A stretch of DNA of 64,000 bases. Origin: JBBIPA01 sp963775935 (GTDB lineage: Bacteria; Chloroflexota; Dehalococcoidia; GIF9; UBA5629). Positions 1 through 7,299 of this stretch are shown here, piece after piece. A program made the position numbers and the translations under genes. The DNA is taken from positions 558,001 to 622,000 of the forward strand of contig CAVZKR010000002.1 of the NCBI GenBank assembly GCA_963775935.1, written 5' to 3'. Below the pieces are notes generated by a model. The model was not told the DNA's origin, did no database searches, and saw only the letters and a program-made list of their open reading frames with translations. Each line of letters begins with the position of its first letter. Position 1 is the stretch's first letter.

Positions 1-673
1 CAAAGAGAACGGAGAGGAGCATCATTTTACGCAGGTCATAGGTGAACTGCTTTGCCAGCGCCGCAGGAACGGTAAGCAGGGCGATGACCAGGATGATGCC
101 CACCACCCGTATCAGCACTACAATCGTCAGTGCAATCATGCATAGCAGGAGCAGATACAATGCCCATATCGGCGCTCCGATAACAATGCCAAACTCTTCA
201 TCGAAGCAAAGCGCCAGGAATCCTTTGTAGAATACTACCACCAGGATAATGATGATGGCATCGAGAATAAGCATGAACAGCAGGTCGCTGGTGGGCACGG
301 TGAGAATGTTGCCGAAGAGATAGCTGAACAGGTCAGGAACATAGCCTGGGGTGAGGCCGATAAAGATGACGCCCAGAGCCATTCCTATTGCCCAGAGTAT
401 GCCGATGGCGGTATCCTCAGGCAGTTTGGTTTTACGGGTGACCTGACCCATTACTAAGGCCGATGCCAGGGTGAAAAACAGGGCGCCGAGGACGGGATTG
501 ATACCGAGCAGGTAGCCCAGTCCCACCCCGCCGAACGAGGCATGGGCAATGCCGCCGCTAATGGCGACAATCTTCTTGACCACCACATAGACGCCAACCA
601 CGCCGCAGGCGATAGCAGCCAGCAGGCCGGCGGCAAGAGCATTCCTCATAAATTCGTATTGCAGCACTTCCAT
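1..673 (-). CDS. znuB: Zinc/manganese ABC transporter permease (ZnuB-like), partial
   Basis: The reading frame is open through the window edge, so the C-terminus is missing; about 224 residues are visible. The start is an ATG at 671-673, only 6 nt after the stop of the ATPase gene, preceded by a GGAG. The protein is a run of hydrophobic helices. It carries the ABC-3 family pattern VVKKIVAISGGIAHASFGGVG near the N-terminus and helices with RVVGIILVIALLTVPAALA near the visible end. ABC-3 permeases form the membrane channel of Zn/Mn uptake systems. It is the last visible gene of zur-znuA-znuC-znuB, and the Zur-type regulator upstream favours zinc over manganese. Family assignment is strong; metal specificity is inferred from context. 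Confidence 0.9.
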   Translation of the reverse strand, partial: MEVLQYEFMRNALAAGLLAAIACGVVGVYVVVKKIVAISGGIAHASFGGVGLGYLLGINPVLGALFFTLASALVMGQVTRKTKLPEDTAIGILWAIGMALGVIFIGLTPGYVPDLFSYLFGNILTVPTSDLLFMLILDAIIIILVVVFYKGFLALCFDEEFGIVIGAPIWALYLLLLCMIALTIVVLIRVVGIILVIALLTVPAALAKQFTYDLRKMMLLSVLF

Positions 674-679
674 CGTGTA

Positions 680-1438
680 CTAATGCTCCTTCAGGACACG
701 GTGCGGTACCGTGCCGTGGGCTATCATCTGCACCGGGCATTTGTATGTTGCCTCCAGTATTTCAGGGGTGAGTTCCTTGGAGCCGTGATAGTATAACTGC
801 CGGTTGAGACAGGCAATTTTATCCACGTAAATCGAGACTGCGCTGATATCATGTGATACCAGGACGATTGCCATCTGTTTCTTGAGGCGGTTGAGAAGCT
901 CGTAGAACTCGGTTTGCATGGCAGGATCGACACTGGCTGTGGGTTCATCGAGCAGCAGCAGTTTAGGTTGAGAGACCAGCGCCCTGGCGATAAATGCTCG
1001 CTGCTGCTCACCGCCGGAGATTTTGCCTATCTGGCGATTCCGCAGATTGGCGATATTTACTGTTTCCAGAGCCTGTTGTGCTGCCTCGTTGTCTGATTTC
1101 TGATAGCGTTTGAGCAAGCCGGTATTGCTATAGCGTCCCATCAAGACTACGTCCCAGACATTGATGGGGAAGTTGTGATCAAATGTCGTTGTTTGAGGAA
1201 CATAGCCGATGCTGGTTCGGCTCTTCTGGGGCAGTTTCCCTAGCACAGAGACTTTACCGCGACTCGGTGACACCAGACCCAGGATTAGCTTGAGCAGGGT
1301 AGTCTTGCCACCGCCGTTGGGGCCGATGATGCCGAGGAAATCCTCCTGCCCTATAGACAGGTTGATACCTTCCAGCACAGGTTCGCTGTCGTATTGTGCC
1401 CAGACATCTTCCAGCTTGACTACCGCGGCAACTTGCAT
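680..1438 (-). CDS. znuC: Zinc ABC transporter ATP-binding protein (ZnuC-like)
   Basis: This is a 252-residue ABC ATPase of normal length for metal-uptake systems. Visible motifs are Walker A GPNGGGKTTLLKL (about residues 40-52), the signature SGGEQQRAFIARAL, Walker B LLLLDEPTASVD and the switch histidine in VLVSHD. It powers import of the metal delivered by the lipoprotein encoded just upstream, whose stop is 2 nt from this start. The permease follows after 6 nt, so the three genes are almost certainly co-transcribed and coupled. Zn rather than Mn specificity rests on the linked Zur-like regulator and Zur box. Confidence 0.93.
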   Translation of the reverse strand: MQVAAVVKLEDVWAQYDSEPVLEGINLSIGQEDFLGIIGPNGGGKTTLLKLILGLVSPSRGKVSVLGKLPQKSRTSIGYVPQTTTFDHNFPINVWDVVLMGRYSNTGLLKRYQKSDNEAAQQALETVNIANLRNRQIGKISGGEQQRAFIARALVSQPKLLLLDEPTASVDPAMQTEFYELLNRLKKQMAIVLVSHDISAVSIYVDKIACLNRQLYYHGSKELTPEILEATYKCPVQMIAHGTVPHRVLKEH

Positions 1439-1440
1439 GT

Positions 1441-2343
1441 TTATTTCATCACTCTTAACAGTTCGCTCAGGATGAGGCGCATAGTGGGGATGTAGTCTTT
1501 TGCCAGATTGTCAACCAGTACCACCGTGCCACCGATACCATCAGCAATCACCCTGGCGCTTTGCTGATTGAACTGAGGCGAAGCGAAAACCACTTTGATG
1601 TTATTTTCCTTTGCCTGCTGTATCACCCGGGCAATGCCCGCTGCTGTCGGTTCCTTGCCGGCCTCCTCTATGGCAAGCATGGTCAGGTTATAGTCGTTGG
1701 CGAAATAGCCGAAGGCGGGATGGTAGACCAGGAACTTGCGATTCTTAATATTAGCCAGTCCATTTCTGATATCTCTGTCGAGCTGGGTGAGCTTTTGGAG
1801 GTAGAGGTCGCGATTCTGTTCATAGTATGTCCTGTTAGCGGGATCGATCTGCATCATCCCGTCACAGATATGCGACACCATGATTCTAGCATTTGCCGGG
1901 GACATCCAGATATGGGGGTCCAGTCCACCATGGGCTTCGCCCTCGTCACTATCCTCAGCGGTCATTTCAATGAGCTGTATATTCTTAGCGCAATCAACCA
2001 CCAGCATCTTTTGATTGGTGGATATTATCTTATCCATCCAGACCAGCTCGAACTCGATGCCTGAACCGACCTTGGCATATAGTTTCGCTTTAGAGAGGTT
2101 TTTCATCTGATTTGGCTTTGGTTCGTAGGTATGGGGATTGGCGTTTTGGGGCACCATTACCGTGATGTTCACCTTGTCCCCAGCCACATTCTCCACGAAA
2201 TCAGCCTGCGGCATGATACTGACCACCACTCCGAGTTTCTGGCTGAAAGAGCTATTGCTGCCACAGCCGGCGGCTGCTGTCAGCCATATTGTGGATAGCA
2301 GCAGAATCGAAGTTACTATGAGTGACCAGCCTGTTTTTTTCAT
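1441..2343 (-). CDS. znuA: Zinc ABC transporter substrate-binding lipoprotein (ZnuA-like)
   Basis: This is a 300-residue periplasmic-binding-protein-type metal receptor (cluster A-I). The frame extends 53 codons further upstream, but the sensible start is the ATG at 2341-2343. It opens a lipoprotein signal peptide (MKKTGW, a hydrophobic core, then a cysteine after TAAAG), and it lies 13 nt after the zur stop. The protein has the family pattern NPHTYEPKP, an acidic/His stretch (DSDEGEAHGG) and the metal-ligand motif GGLDPHIWMSP. It then has VYHPAFGYFA and a C-terminal lobe with AIEEAGKEPTAAGI. It captures Zn2+ outside the membrane and passes it to the permease. The short acidic/His loop is typical of Zn-binding family members. 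Confidence 0.93.
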   Translation of the reverse strand: MKKTGWSLIVTSILLLSTIWLTAAAGCGSNSSFSQKLGVVVSIMPQADFVENVAGDKVNITVMVPQNANPHTYEPKPNQMKNLSKAKLYAKVGSGIEFELVWMDKIISTNQKMLVVDCAKNIQLIEMTAEDSDEGEAHGGLDPHIWMSPANARIMVSHICDGMMQIDPANRTYYEQNRDLYLQKLTQLDRDIRNGLANIKNRKFLVYHPAFGYFANDYNLTMLAIEEAGKEPTAAGIARVIQQAKENNIKVVFASPQFNQQSARVIADGIGGTVVLVDNLAKDYIPTMRLILSELLRVMK

Positions 2344-2356
2344 TGTTATTTTATCT

Positions 2357-2800
2357 CTACTGCAGTTTATTTGTGTTTCGGCAACCGGGGCAGAGACCGG
2401 AGAATTCCAGGAGATGACCGTTAATATCAAAGCCGGTTTTCCGGGATAGCTTTTGCTCAAGCTCATTGAGGTCGCAATCAGTAAAATCAACCACGGCTCC
2501 ACAGTCAGAGCAGACGAGATGGTGATGGTGCTCTGAAGGCCGTCGCAGTAAGTAGCTATGACAGCTTCCTTCGGTATGCACCTCGCAGATTAGTCCCAGC
2601 TCAGATAGCATATCCAGCGTGCGGTAAATAGTGACGCGTCCAATAGTGGGGTGCTGCTGGTGGACTTTTTCGTACAGAGCGGCAGGGGTGAGGTGTTCAT
2701 GGCTGAGGGTAATGGCGTTAATCACCTGTCGCCGTTGCGGGGTGAGCTTGTAGCCGCGCTGCCTTAAGAGTGATGTAATCCTGTTCTCAGTAATCTGCAT
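2357..2800 (-). CDS. zur: Fur-family metalloregulator, Zur-like
   Basis: The 147 residues have the full Fur architecture. An N-terminal winged helix includes LTPQRRQVINAI and TIGRVTIYRTLDML as the recognition region. A C-terminal dimerisation/metal domain has HHHHLVCSDCG and a final CPGC, the two CxxC pairs of the structural zinc site. It is the first gene of the zinc-uptake operon and sits 14 nt downstream of a near-perfect Zur-type box, so autoregulated zinc repression is likely. Fur and Zur cannot be told apart by domain alone; the zinc transporter context and the box decide for Zur. Confidence 0.9.
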   Translation of the reverse strand: MQITENRITSLLRQRGYKLTPQRRQVINAITLSHEHLTPAALYEKVHQQHPTIGRVTIYRTLDMLSELGLICEVHTEGSCHSYLLRRPSEHHHHLVCSDCGAVVDFTDCDLNELEQKLSRKTGFDINGHLLEFSGLCPGCRNTNKLQ

Positions 2801-2813
2801 TCCAGTTGGTAGA

Positions 2814-2828
2814 TGAAAACAATTTTCA
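2814..2828 (-). promoter_or_regulatory. Zur-type operator
   Basis: TGAAAACAATTTTCA is an inverted repeat with TGAAAA/TTTTCA arms and a 3-nt centre. The symmetry extends one base each side. It differs by only two central bases from the TGAAAATGATTTTCA consensus known for actinobacterial Zur. It lies 6 nt downstream of the -10 box, covering the start of transcription, and 13 nt before the zur start codon. Confidence 0.8.
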
Positions 2829-2834
2829 TTTACA

Positions 2835-2863
2835 ATTATGATTGATTATTATCTGGTTGTCAA
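2835..2863 (-). promoter_or_regulatory. Sigma70-type promoter of the zur-znuACB operon
   Basis: On the minus strand, TTGACA (2858-2863) is followed by a 17-bp spacer and CATAAT (2835-2840). The Zur box begins just beyond the -10, a classical repressor-over-start arrangement. Confidence 0.75.
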
Positions 2864-2931
2864 GGGATTGTGTCGTGTTAATTGGGGGTGTGTATGTAGT
2901 GAATATAAGTCCTTTCACTACTGTGCTCTTA

Positions 2932-2967
2932 GTTAATCGGCGGCATTATACAATGCCGCCGATTAAC
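2932..2967 (-). terminator. Strong hairpin at the end of the TRAP/transhydroxylase operon
   Basis: A perfect 16-bp stem (GTTAATCGGCGGCATT and its complement) closes a 4-nt loop, 32 nt past the stop of the last molybdoenzyme gene. No U-run follows on either strand, so it may act as a transcript-end stabiliser or a rho-assisted site and not as a textbook intrinsic terminator. Confidence 0.55.
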
Positions 2968-2999
2968 AACCTTATAGTCAATGTAAAGGATGCTATGAT

Positions 3000-3815
3000 T
3001 TAACCCTTATACAGTGCAATATCGCCCACATTGACGTCTTTGCTGGCATCGATAGACTCCATTTTTCTGGGGAGATATCCCTTCATAGCTACTTCCAGTG
3101 AATAGGTCCCCGGCTCCTGCCGCTCAAACCAGAAGTCACCGAAGTTGTCTGTCTTCAACGTGGACTTCTTACCTTTGGCCCCAATCAGGGTAACCGTTGC
3201 CCCTTCCAGACATTCATCCGCCTCGGGGTCGTAGACCGCACCGGCGATGAAGTACTTGTTGGGCAGTCCGATGTAGTACACCCGTGGCTTTGCCTTGTAT
3301 TCAGGGTGAAGCACTTCTGCCTTGGCTATCCATTCTTTGAGGTCTTTCTCCTCGCCGAATCTCAGAGCATCGGTAGGGCAGGCATCAACACATCTCGGTT
3401 CCTTCCAGCCATCGTCAAGCAAATGAGCACAGAAGGTGCATTTCTGGGAGATGTTGAGGTCGGAATTGAAGTAGATGACCCCGTAAGGGCAGGCGTCAAG
3501 GCACTGCCTGGCACCGACGCATTTCTCAGGGTCGATGATGACGATGCCATCTTCCCGCTTGTAGATTGCCTTGCTCTTGCAGGCGGTGATGCAGGGAGCC
3601 TCGTCGCAGTGCTGGCAGATAGTGTGCATGTAGCGTACCCGTACCTTGGGCACCGTTCCCTGGACCACATCGATGACCTTCTGCCAGAAGTGTCCAGTAT
3701 CAGGCTGTGGCTTGGCGTAGGGAGTCCAGTCATTGCCGACATGCTCGTCTTTACAGGCGATCTGGCAATTGTGGCAACCGTTACATCTGGTAATATCGAT
3801 GACTAGTGCTTTCAT
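3000..3815 (-). CDS. Transhydroxylase-like iron-sulfur beta subunit (copy 2)
   Basis: The 271 residues match the length of the Pelobacter acidigallici pyrogallol-phloroglucinol transhydroxylase beta subunit (about 274). The N-terminal two thirds is a ferredoxin-like electron-transfer module with CNGCHNCQIAC, CQHCDEAPCITAC, a third group and CTFC...CVDACP. The C-terminal ~80 residues (GAVYDPEADECLEGATVTLIG, then DNFGDFWFERQEPGTYSLEV) are a carboxypeptidase-regulatory/Cna-B-like beta barrel, as in that enzyme. No signal peptide is present, so it is cytoplasmic. One cluster group reads CVGARQC where copy 1 has CTGCKNC, so one Cys ligand is replaced by Ala. Its start lies 2 nt from the end of the partner alpha frame. 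The substrate is unproven. Confidence 0.82.
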   Translation of the reverse strand: MKALVIDITRCNGCHNCQIACKDEHVGNDWTPYAKPQPDTGHFWQKVIDVVQGTVPKVRVRYMHTICQHCDEAPCITACKSKAIYKREDGIVIIDPEKCVGARQCLDACPYGVIYFNSDLNISQKCTFCAHLLDDGWKEPRCVDACPTDALRFGEEKDLKEWIAKAEVLHPEYKAKPRVYYIGLPNKYFIAGAVYDPEADECLEGATVTLIGAKGKKSTLKTDNFGDFWFERQEPGTYSLEVAMKGYLPRKMESIDASKDVNVGDIALYKG

Positions 3816-3817
3816 GA

Positions 3818-6437
3818 TTACTGTTCACCTCCAACGAGTATTCTTTCAAGTTTCAAGCCTGATGCCGGGTCGTAGGGGCGGCTGAATGCTTCTGGATATT
3901 TCCTTCGCAGTTCGTCCATATTAGCTCGTTCAACCTCAACAAGAAAACCACTGACTACATGTCCAGCACAATTCTTTGATGTGGGATTATGGGGGCAGAT
4001 GGTATTAATGGCGCCACCTCTATCCAGTTTGCCCGGCACTATTGGATCATACCGTGCCCCATGGTCCACATAGACAACGCCTGGTATGATTCTCTCGGTC
4101 ACATAGGCGCCGCAGAGGACCTCGCCTCTTTCATTGAAGACATTGACGATATCTCCGTTCTTGATACCTCTCTCTTCAGCCGTCTTGGGGTGTATCCAGG
4201 CAGGCTCATAGAGATATCCATCCGAACCTCTGATCTTGCCAGTTTCGATTTCGTGAAACCAGGTTACATCGTCGAGCTGGGCGTGTACTCCCCATCTGGG
4301 ATGATTGGAGCATACCAGCAAAGGATATTTCTTGGCTCGCTCACCGGCAATTCTCTCATCGTGGAAATCGCTCTTCTCTATCCACTTTGGAATTGGTGGT
4401 CTCTCTTTATCAGTCGGGGAAGTGTTCCGCCAGTCTCTGGGAATAAATCTCTATCTTGCCAGTCGGTGTCGATAAAGGATATTTCTCTGGATTATTATAA
4501 AAGTTTATCATACCAGCAGGATATTTCTCCCAATCGGGGTCAGTCGGCACGACGTAGTATTGCTTTTCCTTGAGTTGTTCCCAGCTCACCATATCGGCGA
4601 CACCTGATTTTTCCCAACCGAATTTTATCCATTCTTCAATGGACTTGCCTCCGGTGTATTCTTTCAATAATCCCATCTTCTCGGCTATAAGACAGACAGT
4701 CTCATAGTCACTCTTTGACTCCCCTCTAGACTCTATACATTTATTTTCAAGGAAAAGTGTGTCGTAATGACAAGCTATGCCATCGGTACCGATGTCATCT
4801 TCTTCAAATTTAGTATTGACAGGAAAGATTAAATCGGCAAATTGACAGTCGTTCTCCATCCACTGGTGCTGAACTATATAACATTCGATCTTTGGGCTTT
4901 GGTATGCTTTATGCACGCTATTAGCATCGTTCCAGCACGTGGTGAAGCAAGGTGTATCACTCCAGATCATATGTATTTCCGAACAGCCCTCCACAGGATA
5001 AACATATCTCTTAAATTGATCTTCAACTGGTAACATCTGGTCTGAGCTGCCGTAAATATCAAAGTGTCCGTTCAGAATCGCATCTTGAAGCAGTGGCTTT
5101 GGAATGATTTGTTTCTTCATAGGGAAGAATGGCATATACCCACGGACAGCTTCGACCATAAACAGCCTTTTAACGCCTCCAGGTGTCGGCGGGGGAACGT
5201 GGAGATGTAAAACGCCAGCAGCAATAAAGGACATTATCTCTACCATACTGATCTGGTTTACTCCGGGTTTACCTACTCCTTGCATGGCTAGCAATACAAT
5301 CTCAAGCCTTGCTGGTTCGTGGGAGAAGGGACCTCTGATATAGGGACCCCCCAGACCATGTGCTATTGTTGTCTTCTTCTTTGCCCATTCTCGTGCTAAC
5401 GCTTTTATTACCCGGGAAGGAACCCCGCATTTTTCCGCTGCCCAGGTAGGTGTTTTGACAATGCCATCTTCTTTACCCAATACATAATCCTTGAATTTAT
5501 CAAAACCAATGGTATGGGTAGCAACATAGTCCTTATCGTAGGTTCCTTTAGTAATCCAGATATATGCTATGGCAAGCTGCATCGCTGCATCGGTATTGGG
5601 TAAAATAGGAATCCACTTATCGGCATGGACAGCTGCTCCATAGTTTAAGTCGGGGCAGATATATATGGACTTGATACCAAGGTCTGTTAACCAGTAGCAT
5701 AGTCTGCTCACCATCTGCCCTCCACCAAACCCCCAGGGTGTGGTTTCCGGATCACATCCTTGAAATAGTATCATGTCAGTATTCTTGGAAATATCCGAGT
5801 AAAGATTGGTTTGGTATTCCGACGCTAGTCCTTCAGGCTCGCAGCCCCATACATGTTTGGCTCCCCAGTACCATCCTTCCCAGCTATCCGGATTTCTGAT
5901 TTGTTGTGTATATCCTCCGAGAAGGTTCAGAAGCAATGTGGAACATCCATGTGGGCCATGCACCACCTTTGATTCGCTATGTCCTTCACCTTGTACAAAT
6001 ATGGCTTCAGGGCCATATTTTTTAATCACCCGTTTTATCTCACCGGCTACAATATCGGTAGCCTCGTCCCAGGAGATTCTTACGTATTTACTTTTTCCCC
6101 TATTCTGTGGATTTCTATTCCCTTTAGGATCCCAATCGACCCTCTTCAAAGGATATAAAATCCGATTCGGAGAATAGATACGCTTCTTGTAACCTATACT
6201 AAAAGGGGTTATCAACGACTTCATCGGTGGTTCAAATACTTTGCCACGTGCCTCGAGTTTCCAGGGCTTCCATTCCTCAGGTTTGTACTTCCAGTCGTAA
6301 TGTAATGGTCTGATCCTGACTATTTTGCCATTCTTCACATCGACTGCTGATACATGCGAGCCAACAGAGTGACCGCTAAAACCCATACCTTTAAGGAATG
6401 TCTGCTCATTAGCTTTAGTCTTCCCTTTCGTTGCCAT
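3818..6437 (-). pseudogene. Transhydroxylase-like molybdopterin alpha subunit (copy 2), frameshifted
   Basis: Two frames, 4410-6437 and 3818 to about 4411, together give an 872-residue DMSO-reductase-family protein parallel to the intact 878-residue copy at 7300-9936. The first part stops at TGA right after AEHFPD. Removing one T at about 4412 continues as DDKERPPIPKWIEKS and joins smoothly to KKYPLLVCSNHPRWGVHAQL. The rest of both parts is intact, so this is either a very recent frameshift or a sequence error. The N-terminus has no Cys cluster motif and no Tat signal. It has the RNPDSWEGWYWG stretch whose Asp184-Ser185 and upstream His153 resemble the active-site Asp-Ser and His of transhydroxylase. 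It would bind bis-MGD and pair with the following beta subunit. Confidence 0.8.
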
Positions 6438-6483
6438 TTCTACCTCCTTCTTTTATTGGTACCTTTATTATGTTTGTGCTTCT

Positions 6484-7299
6484 TTACTTCGATAGTGGTA
6501 TGTCTCCCAGATTTATATCCTTTTCGGTGCTGATTGAGTCTATTGACTTAGTGGCGAATCCCTTAGCTTCTATCTTCAGCGAATATTTACCTACCGCAAG
6601 CCCCTCAAACCAGAAGTCGCCAAAACCATCCGTCGTTGCCGTCAGCTTCTTACCATTGGCACTGAGTGTACAGGTGGCGCCTATTATCACCTCTTTCTCT
6701 GCCGGGTCATAGATGGTTCCAGCCACAAACTTTTTGGGTATGTTCAGGTAGTATACCCTTGGCTTAGCCTTGTACTCTGGATGCAGCACTTCGGCTTTCT
6801 TTATCAGCTCCTTTGCCTCAGATTCTTCCATGAACTTGAGTGCTTCCGTGGGGCAGGCATCAACACACCTTGGTACTTTTATCGATTGTCCCTTATCGAG
6901 AAGGTGGGAACAGCCAGTACATTTCTGAGCTATGTTCAGGTCTTCATTGAAGTAGATGACATGGTAGGGACAGGCGTCAACGCAGTTCTTGCAGCCGGTG
7001 CACTTCACCGGGTCGATGATAACCAGCCCGTCATCTCTTTTGTAGATGGCACCTTCTATGGGACAAGCAGGGATGCAGGGAGCTTCATCGCAGTGCATAC
7101 AGAGAACCGGACGGTAGTACATCTTGACCTTGGGTACTGTTCCCCTGATGAACTCGTGTTGCTTCAGCCAGAACTGGCCGGTATCTGGTTGTGGTTTGGC
7201 ATAGGGTGACCAGTCGTTACCGACATGTTCATCCTTACAGGCGATCTGGCAGCAGTAACAACCATTACAGATAGAAACATCATGAACAAAGACTTTCAT
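6484..7299 (-). CDS. Transhydroxylase-like iron-sulfur beta subunit (copy 1)
   Basis: This is a 271-residue [4Fe-4S] protein with complete Cys groups: CNGCYCCQIAC, CMHCDEAPCIPACP, CTGCKNCVDACP and CTGCSHLL...CVDACP. It is followed by a Cna-B-like beta domain (GTIYDPAEKEVIIGATCTL, then GFGDFWFEGLAVGKYSLKI). The architecture and length match the transhydroxylase beta subunit. The ATG directly abuts the stop of the alpha gene, indicating translational coupling. It is very similar to the beta gene at 3000-3815, so the alpha/beta unit was duplicated in tandem. Fe-S electron relay to the Mo site is the family role; in transhydroxylase the clusters keep the active site reduced. Confidence 0.87.
   Translation of the reverse strand: MKVFVHDVSICNGCYCCQIACKDEHVGNDWSPYAKPQPDTGQFWLKQHEFIRGTVPKVKMYYRPVLCMHCDEAPCIPACPIEGAIYKRDDGLVIIDPVKCTGCKNCVDACPYHVIYFNEDLNIAQKCTGCSHLLDKGQSIKVPRCVDACPTEALKFMEESEAKELIKKAEVLHPEYKAKPRVYYLNIPKKFVAGTIYDPAEKEVIIGATCTLSANGKKLTATTDGFGDFWFEGLAVGKYSLKIEAKGFATKSIDSISTEKDINLGDIPLSK

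Noticed and set aside
2344..2502. 53-codon N-terminal extension of the zinc-binding lipoprotein
   Set aside because: It overlaps the zur gene in another frame and would bury the signal peptide; the ATG at 2343 fits better.
4405..4420. Programmed +1 frameshift at GAC-TGA in the molybdoenzyme gene
   Set aside because: The P-site codon could not re-pair in the +1 frame as in prfB, no upstream stimulatory site is visible, and the paralogue needs none. Mutation or sequence error is simpler.
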